Position numbers and translations under genes: made by a program. A stretch of 64,000 bases of DNA from Streptomyces noursei (GTDB lineage Bacteria > Actinomycetota > Actinomycetes > Streptomycetales > Streptomycetaceae), in NCBI RefSeq assembly GCF_016917755.1, contig NZ_CP070326.1:3844001-3908000 (forward strand), given 5' to 3'. The notes beneath the pieces were generated by a model. That model worked only from the letters and a program-made list of their open reading frames with translations. It made no database searches and was not told where the DNA came from. Below are positions 15,961 to 24,231 of this stretch, one piece after another; the stretch's first letter is position 1; every line of letters begins with the position of its first letter.

Positions 15961-17966
15961 TCCGTCACCTCCCCCAACAGCCCCTGAATCTCAGTCTCCA
16001 GTGCCTTCAACTCCGCGTCAATCTCCGCCAGCGGCCGCGGCGGCTCATACACGTAGAAGTGCCGCGTGAACGGGATCTCGTACCCGATCTTCGTCTTCGT
16101 GTGGTCGATCCACGCGTCCGGCACATGCGGGTGCACCTCGCGCTTGAGGTACTCCTCCACGTCCTCGCCCAACGGAACGTTCTCGTAGTCGCGCAGCTCC
16201 GAGTCCGGCTCCGGCTCGCCCTTGACCAACTGGACCTCGCCCTCAGGATCCCGTACCCCGACCGCCTCGCGCATCGCCTTCATGAAGGGCGCGCCCCCGG
16301 GCCACAGCAGACCGGCCGCCACCACCGCGTCCTTCAACTCGACAAAAGCCTCCGCCTTCGTCGCCCACTCCGAGCCGAGCAGCGGGCGGAACGCCTCCAC
16401 GAACTTCTCCGGCTGCGGGAGCTTCAACACCGGCTTCGCAGTCGCCAGCCCCGCCAGCGTCTCCTCCGTTACCTCGAAGCGGAGCTTCAACGGCCGCTCT
16501 ACCGTGATGCGCTGGTAGCCGAAGGCCGAGTTCTCGAAGACCTTCACCTTGCCGTGCAGCTCGTGTTCCGGGTCGGCCGCGACCTGGACCGCCTCCGCGT
16601 ACAGGCGCGTGATGTCGGCGATGTGGTTGGGCTTGCCGTTCTTTCCGTCACCCAGCTCCTTGCGCTTGTCGCCCAGCGACTTGCGCATCTTGACCCACTG
16701 GTCGCGGGCGTCGAGCAGCACGACCTTGCCCTTGTGGTCCGGAGCCTTCCGGTTGGTCAGGATCCAGAAGTACGTGGAGATGCCCGTGTTGTAGAAGAGC
16801 TGGTCCGGCAGGGCGACGATCGCCTCCAGCCAGTCGTTCTCCAGGATCCAGCGGCGGATCTCCGACTCGCCCGAGCCCGCCGCGCCCGTGAAGAGCGGGG
16901 AGCCGTTGAAGACGATCGCGATGCGGGAGCCGCCACTCCCGTCGACGTCGACCGGCTTCATCTTGGAGAGCATGTGCTGGAGGAAGAGGAGTGAGCCATC
17001 GTTGATGCGGGGCAGGCCCGCGCCGAAGCGGCCCGCGTCGCCCATCGACTTGTACTCGTACTCGACCTCGTCCTTGACCTTCTTCCACTCCACGCCGAAC
17101 GGCGGGTTGGCCAGGAGGTAGTCGAACTTCCTGCGAGCGTGGCCGTCGTCCGAGAAGGAGTTGCCCGCGGCGATGTTCTCCGGGTCCTGGCCCTTGATGA
17201 GCATGTCGGAACGGCAGATCGCCCAGGACTCGGGGTTGAGTTCCTGCCCGTACACCTCGACCGTCGCATCCGGGTTGAGGTCGGTGATGTGGTCCTCGGC
17301 CGCGCTGAGCATGCCGCCCGTACCGCAGGCCGGGTCCATGACGCTGCGTGCGACGCCGGGGATGCTGAGCGCGTCGGCGTCCGGGGCCACGAGGAGGTTG
17401 ACCATCAGTTTGATGACCTCGCGCGGGGTGAAGTGCTCACCGGCGGTCTCGTTGGACTGCTCCGCGAAGCGACGGATCAATTCCTCGAAGATGTAGCCCA
17501 TGTTGTGGTTGGGCACGTTCTCCGGGTGCAGGTCCAGGCCCGTGAACTTGCCGATGACCTGGTAGAGCAGTCCCGCCTCGTCGAGCTTCTTGATCTGGCG
17601 GCCGAACTCGTACTTCTCCAGGACCTCCCGCGCGTTGTCGGAGAAGGCGTTGACGTAGAGCTGGAGGTTGGCCGCCGCCGTGTTCGCGTCGTTCGCGATC
17701 TTCTTCAGGGTGAGGGTGCTGGTGTTGTAGAAGGCTTGGCCGGAGGCGCGGCGCAGCAGCCGTTCCGGCTTCACGTCCTCGTCCGCGTACTTGGCGTACT
17801 CCTCGGCGAACTTCTCGCGCGTCGGGTCAAGGACGCATTCGAGGCGGCGCAGCACCGTGAACGGCAGGATCACCTTGCCGTAGTCGGACTGCTTGTAGTC
17901 GCCGCGCAGGAGGTCGGCGACGGACCAGGCGTGGTTCGCCAGTTCCGTGTGCTTGCTGCTGTTCAA
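15957..17966 (-). CDS. hsdM: Type I R-M N6-adenine methyltransferase subunit
   Basis: 669 residues. An N-terminal helical domain (VADLLRGDYKQSDYGKVILP) is followed by the methylase domain with SAM motif I DPACGTGGM (about 209) and catalytic motif IV NPPF (about 285). The C-terminal ~150 residues contain EYLKREVHPHVPDAW and end in a coiled coil that meets HsdS. First gene of the hsdM-hsdS-hsdR operon, order M-S-R with overlaps or 2-nt gaps. A 93-bp gap separates it from the upstream methylase gene. Confidence 0.95.
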   Translation of the reverse strand: MNSSKHTELANHAWSVADLLRGDYKQSDYGKVILPFTVLRRLECVLDPTREKFAEEYAKYADEDVKPERLLRRASGQAFYNTSTLTLKKIANDANTAAANLQLYVNAFSDNAREVLEKYEFGRQIKKLDEAGLLYQVIGKFTGLDLHPENVPNHNMGYIFEELIRRFAEQSNETAGEHFTPREVIKLMVNLLVAPDADALSIPGVARSVMDPACGTGGMLSAAEDHITDLNPDATVEVYGQELNPESWAICRSDMLIKGQDPENIAAGNSFSDDGHARRKFDYLLANPPFGVEWKKVKDEVEYEYKSMGDAGRFGAGLPRINDGSLLFLQHMLSKMKPVDVDGSGGSRIAIVFNGSPLFTGAAGSGESEIRRWILENDWLEAIVALPDQLFYNTGISTYFWILTNRKAPDHKGKVVLLDARDQWVKMRKSLGDKRKELGDGKNGKPNHIADITRLYAEAVQVAADPEHELHGKVKVFENSAFGYQRITVERPLKLRFEVTEETLAGLATAKPVLKLPQPEKFVEAFRPLLGSEWATKAEAFVELKDAVVAAGLLWPGGAPFMKAMREAVGVRDPEGEVQLVKGEPEPDSELRDYENVPLGEDVEEYLKREVHPHVPDAWIDHTKTKIGYEIPFTRHFYVYEPPRPLAEIDAELKALETEIQGLLGEVTE

Positions 17967-18059
17967 CGGTTTCCCTTCTGGGCCCGGTCCCCAAGGCGGG
18001 ACGGGCGGGGCGGATGTGATCCGATGCGGTGGAGTGGCTCAATACCTCCACGAGGTGGT

Positions 18060-20282
18060 TCAGGCGGGTGTGATGCCATCGCCATCGCTGTCGTTCGGCG
18101 GTGGCAACAGTGTCCCGCTGGTCAGGCCGTCCGCGAGTGCCTTTGGCATCAACGTGGCAAGTTCGGTCGCCCGACGCGCCGCCTGCCGCAAGGCGTACAG
18201 GTGGCGGAAGGCTTCGCCGTAGCGGCGTTGTTCCTCCAAAGGCAGGAGCGGAACACGGAGTCGCGATGGATCGATGTGCAGTGAACTTGTCCCGACCGAG
18301 GCACTGTTGAGGTTGTCCTCGGCAGCGAGAAAACCGGCCAGGAACCAGGGGTCGAGACGCGTCGGATCCGGTCGGATCAGGCGGACTCCGCGGCCGATGA
18401 CCGCGCCGCCGTCCTGGGCGTCGGCGACGCGGGCCTTCGTACCGCTGTCGCTGCGGATCTCGGCCAGCAGGACGTCACCTTCGGCGATGATCGTCGTGGT
18501 GTGCGGGACGGACGTCTCCGCATCGGCGGTGGCCCATCGTCCGGTTGCCAGGTCACGCCCGCTGAGCACGGGCCGGTTCGCGAACTCGGCGGGAGGCGGA
18601 GTGTCCCGCTCCCGGGGAGAGGGCGGACCGGCGCGGTGCAGGGTGAGGGCGCCACCGCGCGTGAGGTCGGCGAGGGTCGCCGTACGCCACTGCCGGGCCT
18701 GAGCGCCCGCCGCGGGCCACTCCCCCTGCCTCGCAGCCAAGGCCAAAGTCTCGGCAGCCGAAGCCAGTTCGTTTCGGAGCCGCCCGGCTTGCTCGGCGAC
18801 GGCGACCGGGTCCGCCGCAGCCGCCGTCGTACGGATATTGCGGGCCGGAGTGACGTCGACCAGGTCGTCGAGGAGGTCCACGATCGGGACCGCGCGCACC
18901 TGGCCCGGTACGTCCGCGAAGCCGGACGGGTCGGTGACGTACGAGGTCCAGTAGCGCAGCACGCCCTCGCTCAGGGCGTCCCACGCGGCAGCGACCACAC
19001 CATCGCGGGCTGTCCCGCCACCCACGGACGTTCGTGCGAAACGGGGCACGGACTTGCTCTCAGAGTCGGTCAGGGCGGGGCCCTCCACGCACAGGACCGA
19101 CTGGTGTTCCGGGGCGGCCAGTTCGGGGCGCTGGAGGATCCACACGTGCAGCCCGATGTGGAGTGGCGGGGCGGCTCCGGCCGGTAGCGAGATGACGGCA
19201 CGGAGCGCGCCGGTCCGGATCAGCTCGGCGCGGATGCGGCGGCTCAGGGAGCGGGAGGCAGCGGCTGGCGGGAGCAGGATGACAACGAATGCCCCGGGCG
19301 TGACGTGGGCCAGCGCGTGCTGGACCCACGCCAGTTCCGAGTCTCCGCGCGGCGGGACTCCGTAGGCCCAGCGGGGGTCGTAGGCAAGCTCGTCGTGGCC
19401 CCAGTCGCGGTCGCCGTAAGGCGGGTTGCACAGCACACCGTCCGCTGTGAGGTCGGCGAAAGCGTCGGCACGCAGGGAGTCTTCCGCGCGGATGTCGGCC
19501 AAGGAATCGGAGGCTTCGAGGCCCAGATGGATCAGGCTCCGCCGTGCCTGTACAGGCACGAGGTCCTGACCGTACAGATGCTGCGCGCCCTGCCGGGCTG
19601 CGGCGACGAGCAGGGCGCCGCTGCCGCAGGCCGGGTCGAAGACGCGTCCCGGATAAGGTGACTGGGGCGTGGCGGCACCCAGCAGCCGGGCCATGAGGTC
19701 GGCCAGCGGGCCCGGTGTGGCGTACGCGCCGCTGGCCGCCTCATCCTCCAGCTCGCGCTCCGCCAGCACGTCCACGGCACCCTGAGTCTGACCGGCGTCG
19801 ATACAACGAAGCACTGCGCGGAGCAGAGACACGTCCGTGGCCGTGTAGGTCACGTCGTCGAAACGGGCCCCCGGCGGCGCGGAGAGTTCATGGACGCTCG
19901 CCTGTGCACGAACCGCCACGTCATCGTCAGAGAGTGCATCGGCCGCTTCGAAGAGTTCAGGGCGTCGATGCCGAGCGAGTACGAAAGGAAGCAGGCGAGC
20001 TGCCGCCGAACGACCATGCGCGCTCAGCCGCAGCACGGTGCGCAGCTCCTCGAGAGGCGGGACCTTCTCCCCGTGCCCGCGACCGGCCAGCCAGGTGCGG
20101 ACCGCTGCGAGGTCGTAGAGCGGGCTGCTGTCCGTACCCCCCGCGGGGGACGGGAAGTCCGCATGGCGCCGACGCCAGTTGCTCACCGTGGCCCGCGTGA
20201 CCCCGGCGAGGCGGGAGATCTCCGCCGCGGTGACCTGAGCGGACGCCCCTGGCGTGGCGGAAGGCTCGGGCTGCTTCGGCAT
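18060..20282 (-). CDS. N6-adenine DNA methylase with N-terminal HTH and C-terminal specificity-like domain
   Basis: 740 residues. Residues about 15-65 form a MerR/excisionase-like helix-turn-helix (TAAEISRLAGVTRATVSNWR). The methylase core has motif I FDPACGSGALL (about 214) and motif IV NPPY (about 284). The C-terminal third (from about 560) resembles an HsdS TRD and ends in a conserved segment of the type following TRDs (LRVPLLPLEEQRRYGEAFRHLYALRQ). One polypeptide thus carries DNA binding, methylation and recognition. It lies directly upstream of hsdMSR on the same strand and divergent from the DGQHR operon, so it may belong to either system. A regulatory or solitary methylase are the alternatives. 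Confidence 0.8.
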   Translation of the reverse strand: MPKQPEPSATPGASAQVTAAEISRLAGVTRATVSNWRRRHADFPSPAGGTDSSPLYDLAAVRTWLAGRGHGEKVPPLEELRTVLRLSAHGRSAAARLLPFVLARHRRPELFEAADALSDDDVAVRAQASVHELSAPPGARFDDVTYTATDVSLLRAVLRCIDAGQTQGAVDVLAERELEDEAASGAYATPGPLADLMARLLGAATPQSPYPGRVFDPACGSGALLVAAARQGAQHLYGQDLVPVQARRSLIHLGLEASDSLADIRAEDSLRADAFADLTADGVLCNPPYGDRDWGHDELAYDPRWAYGVPPRGDSELAWVQHALAHVTPGAFVVILLPPAAASRSLSRRIRAELIRTGALRAVISLPAGAAPPLHIGLHVWILQRPELAAPEHQSVLCVEGPALTDSESKSVPRFARTSVGGGTARDGVVAAAWDALSEGVLRYWTSYVTDPSGFADVPGQVRAVPIVDLLDDLVDVTPARNIRTTAAAADPVAVAEQAGRLRNELASAAETLALAARQGEWPAAGAQARQWRTATLADLTRGGALTLHRAGPPSPRERDTPPPAEFANRPVLSGRDLATGRWATADAETSVPHTTTIIAEGDVLLAEIRSDSGTKARVADAQDGGAVIGRGVRLIRPDPTRLDPWFLAGFLAAEDNLNSASVGTSSLHIDPSRLRVPLLPLEEQRRYGEAFRHLYALRQAARRATELATLMPKALADGLTSGTLLPPPNDSDGDGITPA

Positions 20283-20435
20283 GACAAGGGTTCCTCGCTG
20301 TTCGACATGAGCGACAGGACACAGATTACACTCCCATGGATCCGCGGAGATTGTTTGACAGTGCTTTCACGTTCATGCTCAACTCGGATTGTCGCCAACC
20401 GGAATCATCCGGCTCCAATCCTGAGGGGGAAACTC
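20283..20435. promoter_or_regulatory. Divergent promoter region of the HTH-methylase and DGQHR operon
   Basis: The 153 bp between divergent genes contain a perfect -35 hexamer TTGACA on the plus strand at 20355-20360. The -10 is only approximate (CTCAACT region, about 18 bp on). The HTH of the methylase is a natural candidate to bind here. GAGGGGGAAACTC precedes the ATG at 20436. Confidence 0.4.
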
Positions 20436-21662
20436 ATGACCATCACCATGCCCACCGCCACCGTCGAAGGCATCCAGCTCACCGTCACCGCCTTCCGCCC
20501 CGACGCCGTCATCGGGACCATGGGCCTGCCGACGCTGCTCCAGCTCGTCCCGTCGCCGAAGGCAGAGGAGGACAAGCGCGCCCTGAAGTACGCCTCCGGA
20601 TCGCTGCGCCGCCACGCCGAGGTGCGCACCCTGGTACAGCGCATGCTCAAGTCGACGCAGAAGGGGCGGAATGTGGCCGCGTACGTCTCCTACATCGCGA
20701 GCGGCGTCAGCGGCGGGCATGGCGCCGCGTGGTCCACGCCGCCCATCACGCTCTGGCTGGACGGCCGCCCGGGTGCGGTCGGCGACGAACTCGTGCCGGG
20801 AAGCGGGATCTGCCGGATCACGGTGCTGCCCGGCTCGCCCGTGGTGGCCATCGACGGGGAGACGCAGGTCACGGCCTGGCATGAGCTGTACGACGCCCCG
20901 GAGCGGTTCGGCGTGACGTTCGAGCAGCTGAGCCAGGTCCGGGTGCCGTTCGAGCTCTACTTCGGGCTCAGCGTCCGGGACGCCCGGCAGATCTTCTACG
21001 ACCGCAACGTCGAGGGCGTACCCGTCGCCAAGAACCTCGCCATGTCCATGGACCAGCGCGACATCGGCACCCAGATCGCACACCGCATCGCTGAGACCGT
21101 CAAGATCGAGCACGACGGCAAGGTCGTACCGCTCACCAAGCTCGTGCAGAACCGCAAGCGTCAACTCACCAAGACCGACCCCGAGGTCGTCACGCTCTCC
21201 GCGCTGCGCGTCCTGGTCGTCACCGCGCTGCACGGGCGCGCGGGGCTGAACCTGTCCTCGTCCACGATGCACGACGCCGACCTGCCGGACGGCGTCGACG
21301 CCGAGCAGGCCGAGCGGGAACTCGTGCCGTTGCTGTCGCAGCTGATCGCCGGGCTCTTCCCCCACTTCACGGCGCGTAACGCGGTCAGCGCTCCTGCCGT
21401 CCTCGCCGGCATCGGCATCGCCGCCCACCAGGCAACGAGCTGGGCCTCGACCGGCACGCGACTGAGCCCGGACGAGCTGGCACGCCTTCTGGAGCCAGTG
21501 CGCTTCGAGCGCGAGGCCCGCTACTGGGATGGGGTCGCCGCCAGCGCCAACGCCTCCGGCACCCTCAACTTCGGCGGCGGCGCCAAGGACTCCGGCGGCC
21601 GGGTGGCCGACGCGATCCTCGGCCCGGACACGGACCACGGCCGCCGGATCCGCGGCTGGTGA
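20436..21662 (+). CDS. DndB-like protein with a degenerate DGQHR motif
   Basis: 408 residues; the ATG with a very strong Shine-Dalgarno was chosen over the longer open frame. At 140-144 the sequence reads DGETQ inside VVAIDGETQVTAWHE, at the place where DndB/DGQHR proteins have DGQHR, and the typical downstream block follows (VPFELYFGLS, QIFYDRNVEGVPVAKNL). In Dnd systems DndB regulates phosphorothioate modification genes; other DGQHR proteins belong to further modification systems. No dndCDE genes are present here. Loss of Q-H-R while the fold is kept suggests a changed activity. It heads a three-gene operon with an unknown protein and a nuclease. Confidence 0.68.
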   Translation: MTITMPTATVEGIQLTVTAFRPDAVIGTMGLPTLLQLVPSPKAEEDKRALKYASGSLRRHAEVRTLVQRMLKSTQKGRNVAAYVSYIASGVSGGHGAAWSTPPITLWLDGRPGAVGDELVPGSGICRITVLPGSPVVAIDGETQVTAWHELYDAPERFGVTFEQLSQVRVPFELYFGLSVRDARQIFYDRNVEGVPVAKNLAMSMDQRDIGTQIAHRIAETVKIEHDGKVVPLTKLVQNRKRQLTKTDPEVVTLSALRVLVVTALHGRAGLNLSSSTMHDADLPDGVDAEQAERELVPLLSQLIAGLFPHFTARNAVSAPAVLAGIGIAAHQATSWASTGTRLSPDELARLLEPVRFEREARYWDGVAASANASGTLNFGGGAKDSGGRVADAILGPDTDHGRRIRGW

Positions 21663-21805
21663 CAGAGCAACACACGCACGAGGCCCTACGCGACTCAAAG
21701 CCACTGGGCCAGGCCCCTGGCTGACATCCACCACCACGGCGGGGCGGCTTCGCCGACGCATGGCCGCCCCCGCCACGCCCACCTCACATGAGACCGGAGG
21801 ACACA

Positions 21806-22324
21806 GTGAACGCAATCGAAATGCGTGAAGTGGAAGACCTGCTCAGGAACCTCATCAGGTCCGCCGGGCTCGACTGGCTGCTCGACGAGCTGGACTCGGC
21901 CATCGCTACGGGCGTTGCGGAGGAAAAGCTCCTTCAGCGCCGTCGCGGCACGTCCACCGAGGAGTACGAAGCACTCGCCGTCGCGGAGGTGGGCACGGAC
22001 ACCTTCCACAGATCCCTCAAGCGCGGGGCGTCCGTGGTGGTCACCACCCGCCCCATGAACGCTCGGGAGCGTACGGAGTTGCACCTCAACGCACTGCGCC
22101 GACTGATCCTGGAGGTGCCCGAGATCGAAGTGGAAACCCTCAAGATCGTGAGCGCCGAGGGTGATCGGCACCGCGCACCCGTGCGCAGCGTGCGGTTCGT
22201 CCCCGACGAGGAACTCACTGGGCACCGGGACCAGACCCATGAAGTCGCCGCCCGCCTTCCCGAGGACACCCGAGCACGCCTTCAGAACCTGTTCCGCGAA
22301 GCACGCGAGGAGATCAGCCGATGA
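21806..22324 (+). CDS. Unknown protein in the DGQHR/nuclease operon
   Basis: 172 residues from a GTG preceded by GACCGGAGGACACA; an ATG 18 bp upstream lacks a ribosome site. The product is soluble, mostly helical at both ends (MREVEDLLRNLIRSAGLDWLL; the last 35 residues), with a central beta-rich part around ASVVVTTRPM. I recognise no family and no catalytic motif. The stop overlaps the start of the next gene (ATGA), which ties its function to the nuclease, perhaps as a subunit or inhibitor. Confidence 0.75.
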   Translation: MNAIEMREVEDLLRNLIRSAGLDWLLDELDSAIATGVAEEKLLQRRRGTSTEEYEALAVAEVGTDTFHRSLKRGASVVVTTRPMNARERTELHLNALRRLILEVPEIEVETLKIVSAEGDRHRAPVRSVRFVPDEELTGHRDQTHEVAARLPEDTRARLQNLFREAREEISR

Positions 22325-23007
22325 GCGCCGTCAATGCCCTGCTCCACGAGATTCAGAACCTGCTCGCCGACCCCGGGATCTCCTACACCTCCGCATCCCA
22401 GCCCTGGGACGTCTACGAGGGGTACCTCTTCTCCCTCGCAGCCTCCACCGCGAGCAGCCTGGGAGCTTCCGTCCACTACAGGGACGTCGACGGGAACGCC
22501 GTCAACAATCTGGTGTTCCGCACCAGCCCCGGCCAGCTCTACAGCACCACACACCCGTACACCCACGCCGTCGTTGAGTTCAATCGCGCCCCGGCCCTGG
22601 AGGTGCACCTCGGCGTCCAGGTCCAGGGGAATTCCGGCGTGCTGCACGAGTGCGATGTCCTGATTCTTCCCGCCGACGAGGCGGCGCTCTCGCGGCAGAT
22701 CCGTGTGGCTCCGCGGGGCAACAAGTGCCTGCTGGCCATCGAGTGCAAGTACTACACCGCCGGCCCGGTCGCCATCGGCCACGCGCGCAACTTCGAAGGA
22801 CTGCACAGCGACCTGAGGACCGCCCGGAATTTGTTCGTCTCCAACACGGGAGCGCCGAGCGTGGTGAAGTACCTTTCCGCCCGCAAGCGCGGTTACGAGA
22901 GGGAGGTCGTGCCGACCAACGTCAACACCGTCGGTTATACGCGCGGCCAGATCCGTGAGGCGTTCAAGATCCATCTCGGCAAGAACGCTCCGTCCACGGT
23001 GATCTGA
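22321..23007 (+). CDS. PD-(D/E)XK-type nuclease in the DGQHR operon
   Basis: 228 residues. The core reads HECDVLIL (D112), then LLAIECKYY (E141, K143), the D-Xn-E-X-K signature of restriction-type nucleases, with E33 in DVYEGYLF as a likely N-terminal acidic residue. The final part has alternating helices and strands, and no recognisable specificity domain. It overlaps the preceding gene by 4 nt. Together with the DndB-like protein this could be a cutting module that reads DNA modification; alternatively a stand-alone type IV-like restriction enzyme. The motif is clear; the biological role is inferred. Confidence 0.75.
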   Translation: MSAVNALLHEIQNLLADPGISYTSASQPWDVYEGYLFSLAASTASSLGASVHYRDVDGNAVNNLVFRTSPGQLYSTTHPYTHAVVEFNRAPALEVHLGVQVQGNSGVLHECDVLILPADEAALSRQIRVAPRGNKCLLAIECKYYTAGPVAIGHARNFEGLHSDLRTARNLFVSNTGAPSVVKYLSARKRGYEREVVPTNVNTVGYTRGQIREAFKIHLGKNAPSTVI

Positions 23008-23026
23008 TTCGACCACCCATGCTTGA

Positions 23027-23055
23027 CTTCATGACACAATCATCGTGTCATGAAG
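23027..23055. promoter_or_regulatory. Perfect inverted-repeat operator at the fic start
   Basis: CTTCATGACAC and GTGTCATGAAG, an 11-bp perfect inverted repeat with a 7-bp spacer. It ends 2 bp before the fic ATG and its right arm contains the GAAGG used as ribosome site. A bound protein would block transcription or translation of fic. The C-terminal winged helix of Fic itself is the best candidate. Confidence 0.65.
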
Positions 23056-23057
23056 GC

Positions 23058-24200
23058 ATGCTGTACACGGCTCCCTCCCTGAACGCCGATGACCGGCGGG
23101 CCCTCGACGAGATCGAGAGCATGCGACGCGACCTGCGCCACATGCTCCGGGCCACCCCGCACTGGACCCGCCAGCTACGCCGCAACCTCACCGCCCGCGC
23201 GATCGCCGGCTCGAACACCATCGAGGGATACGCCGCGACGGTCGACGACGTGGAAGCCCTCATGTCCGGCGAGGAACCCCTGGAGACCGGCGAGAAAACG
23301 CGTGCCGAGCTGGAGGGCTACCAGCGCGGCATGACCTACATCCAGGCCCTCGCCGACGCCGGTGAAGACTTCCGCTACGACGCCGGCCTGCTCAACGGCC
23401 TGCACTTCATGCTGCAAGGACACCACCTCGACAAGCGCCCCGGCCGCTGGCGCGACGGGCCCGTCTACGTCACCAGCCCCGACGACCCCCTGGTCCCGGC
23501 CTACACCGCACCGGACGAAGCGGACGTTCCCGCTCTGATGTCGGAGTTCATCGACTGGCTCAACGAGGGCGACCTCGACGCCCCCGTCCATGTCCGCGCT
23601 TCCATGGCCCACCTCAACCTCGTCAAGATCCACCCGTGGAAGGACGGCAACGGGCGCATGTCCCGCGCTCTGTCCACCCTCGTGTTCTCCCGTGAGGCCC
23701 TGATGCCGCCCGAATTCTCCTCCATCGAGGAGTGGCTCGGCCGGGGACAGAACACTTACGCGTACTACCAGGTCCTGGAGGACGTAGGAGGCCCGCGCTG
23801 GAGCCCCGAGCGAGACGCCCGCCCATGGATCCGGTTCTGCCTGACCGCCCACCACCGCCAGGCCCAGCAGGCCCAGCGGCGCTTCGACGTGATGTCGCGG
23901 GCCTGGACCCGCCTGGTCGAAGGCGTTGAAGCGACCGGCCTGGACGAGCGGGTCGTCTACGCGCTCCTGCCCGCCTTCTCGGACGCGAAGGTCCGCCGCA
24001 CCGTGTACCAGCAGGACGCCGACCTCAGCGACCAGCAAGCGATCCGTGACATCCGTGAGCTCGTGGCCCGCGGCTGGCTCGTCCCCCACGGCAAGGCCCG
24101 AGCCCGTTACTACGCCCCCGGTCCCCTCATGGACCCAGTCCGGGAAGAGGTCCGTCAGTCCATGGAGCCGTACGCGGACCCCTACCGACGTGCTCAATGA
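23058..24200 (+). CDS. fic: Fic-domain AMP transferase with built-in inhibitory helix and C-terminal winged helix
   Basis: 380 residues from the ATG at 23058; the frame stays open to 23019 but would cross the operator. The inhibitory motif S-N-T-I-E-G (52-57) precedes the Fic core (class II arrangement), and the active-site loop is HPWKDGNGR (192-200), a close variant of HPFxDGNGR with the catalytic His intact. The C-terminal ~80 residues (LSDQQAIRDIRELVARGWLV) form a winged helix as found in auto-regulated Fic proteins. It should transfer AMP to a protein target when E56 is displaced. It sits between the nuclease operon and the integrase. Toxin or stress regulator cannot be decided. Confidence 0.88.
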   Translation: MLYTAPSLNADDRRALDEIESMRRDLRHMLRATPHWTRQLRRNLTARAIAGSNTIEGYAATVDDVEALMSGEEPLETGEKTRAELEGYQRGMTYIQALADAGEDFRYDAGLLNGLHFMLQGHHLDKRPGRWRDGPVYVTSPDDPLVPAYTAPDEADVPALMSEFIDWLNEGDLDAPVHVRASMAHLNLVKIHPWKDGNGRMSRALSTLVFSREALMPPEFSSIEEWLGRGQNTYAYYQVLEDVGGPRWSPERDARPWIRFCLTAHHRQAQQAQRRFDVMSRAWTRLVEGVEATGLDERVVYALLPAFSDAKVRRTVYQQDADLSDQQAIRDIRELVARGWLVPHGKARARYYAPGPLMDPVREEVRQSMEPYADPYRRAQ

Positions 24201-24231
24201 CTGTGCGTGCTCCTGGCGCCACTGAGCCGTA

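Noticed and set aside
20436..21662. Dnd phosphorothioation system
   Set aside because: Only the DndB-like gene is present; no dndA, dndC, dndD or dndE and no DndFGH are seen.
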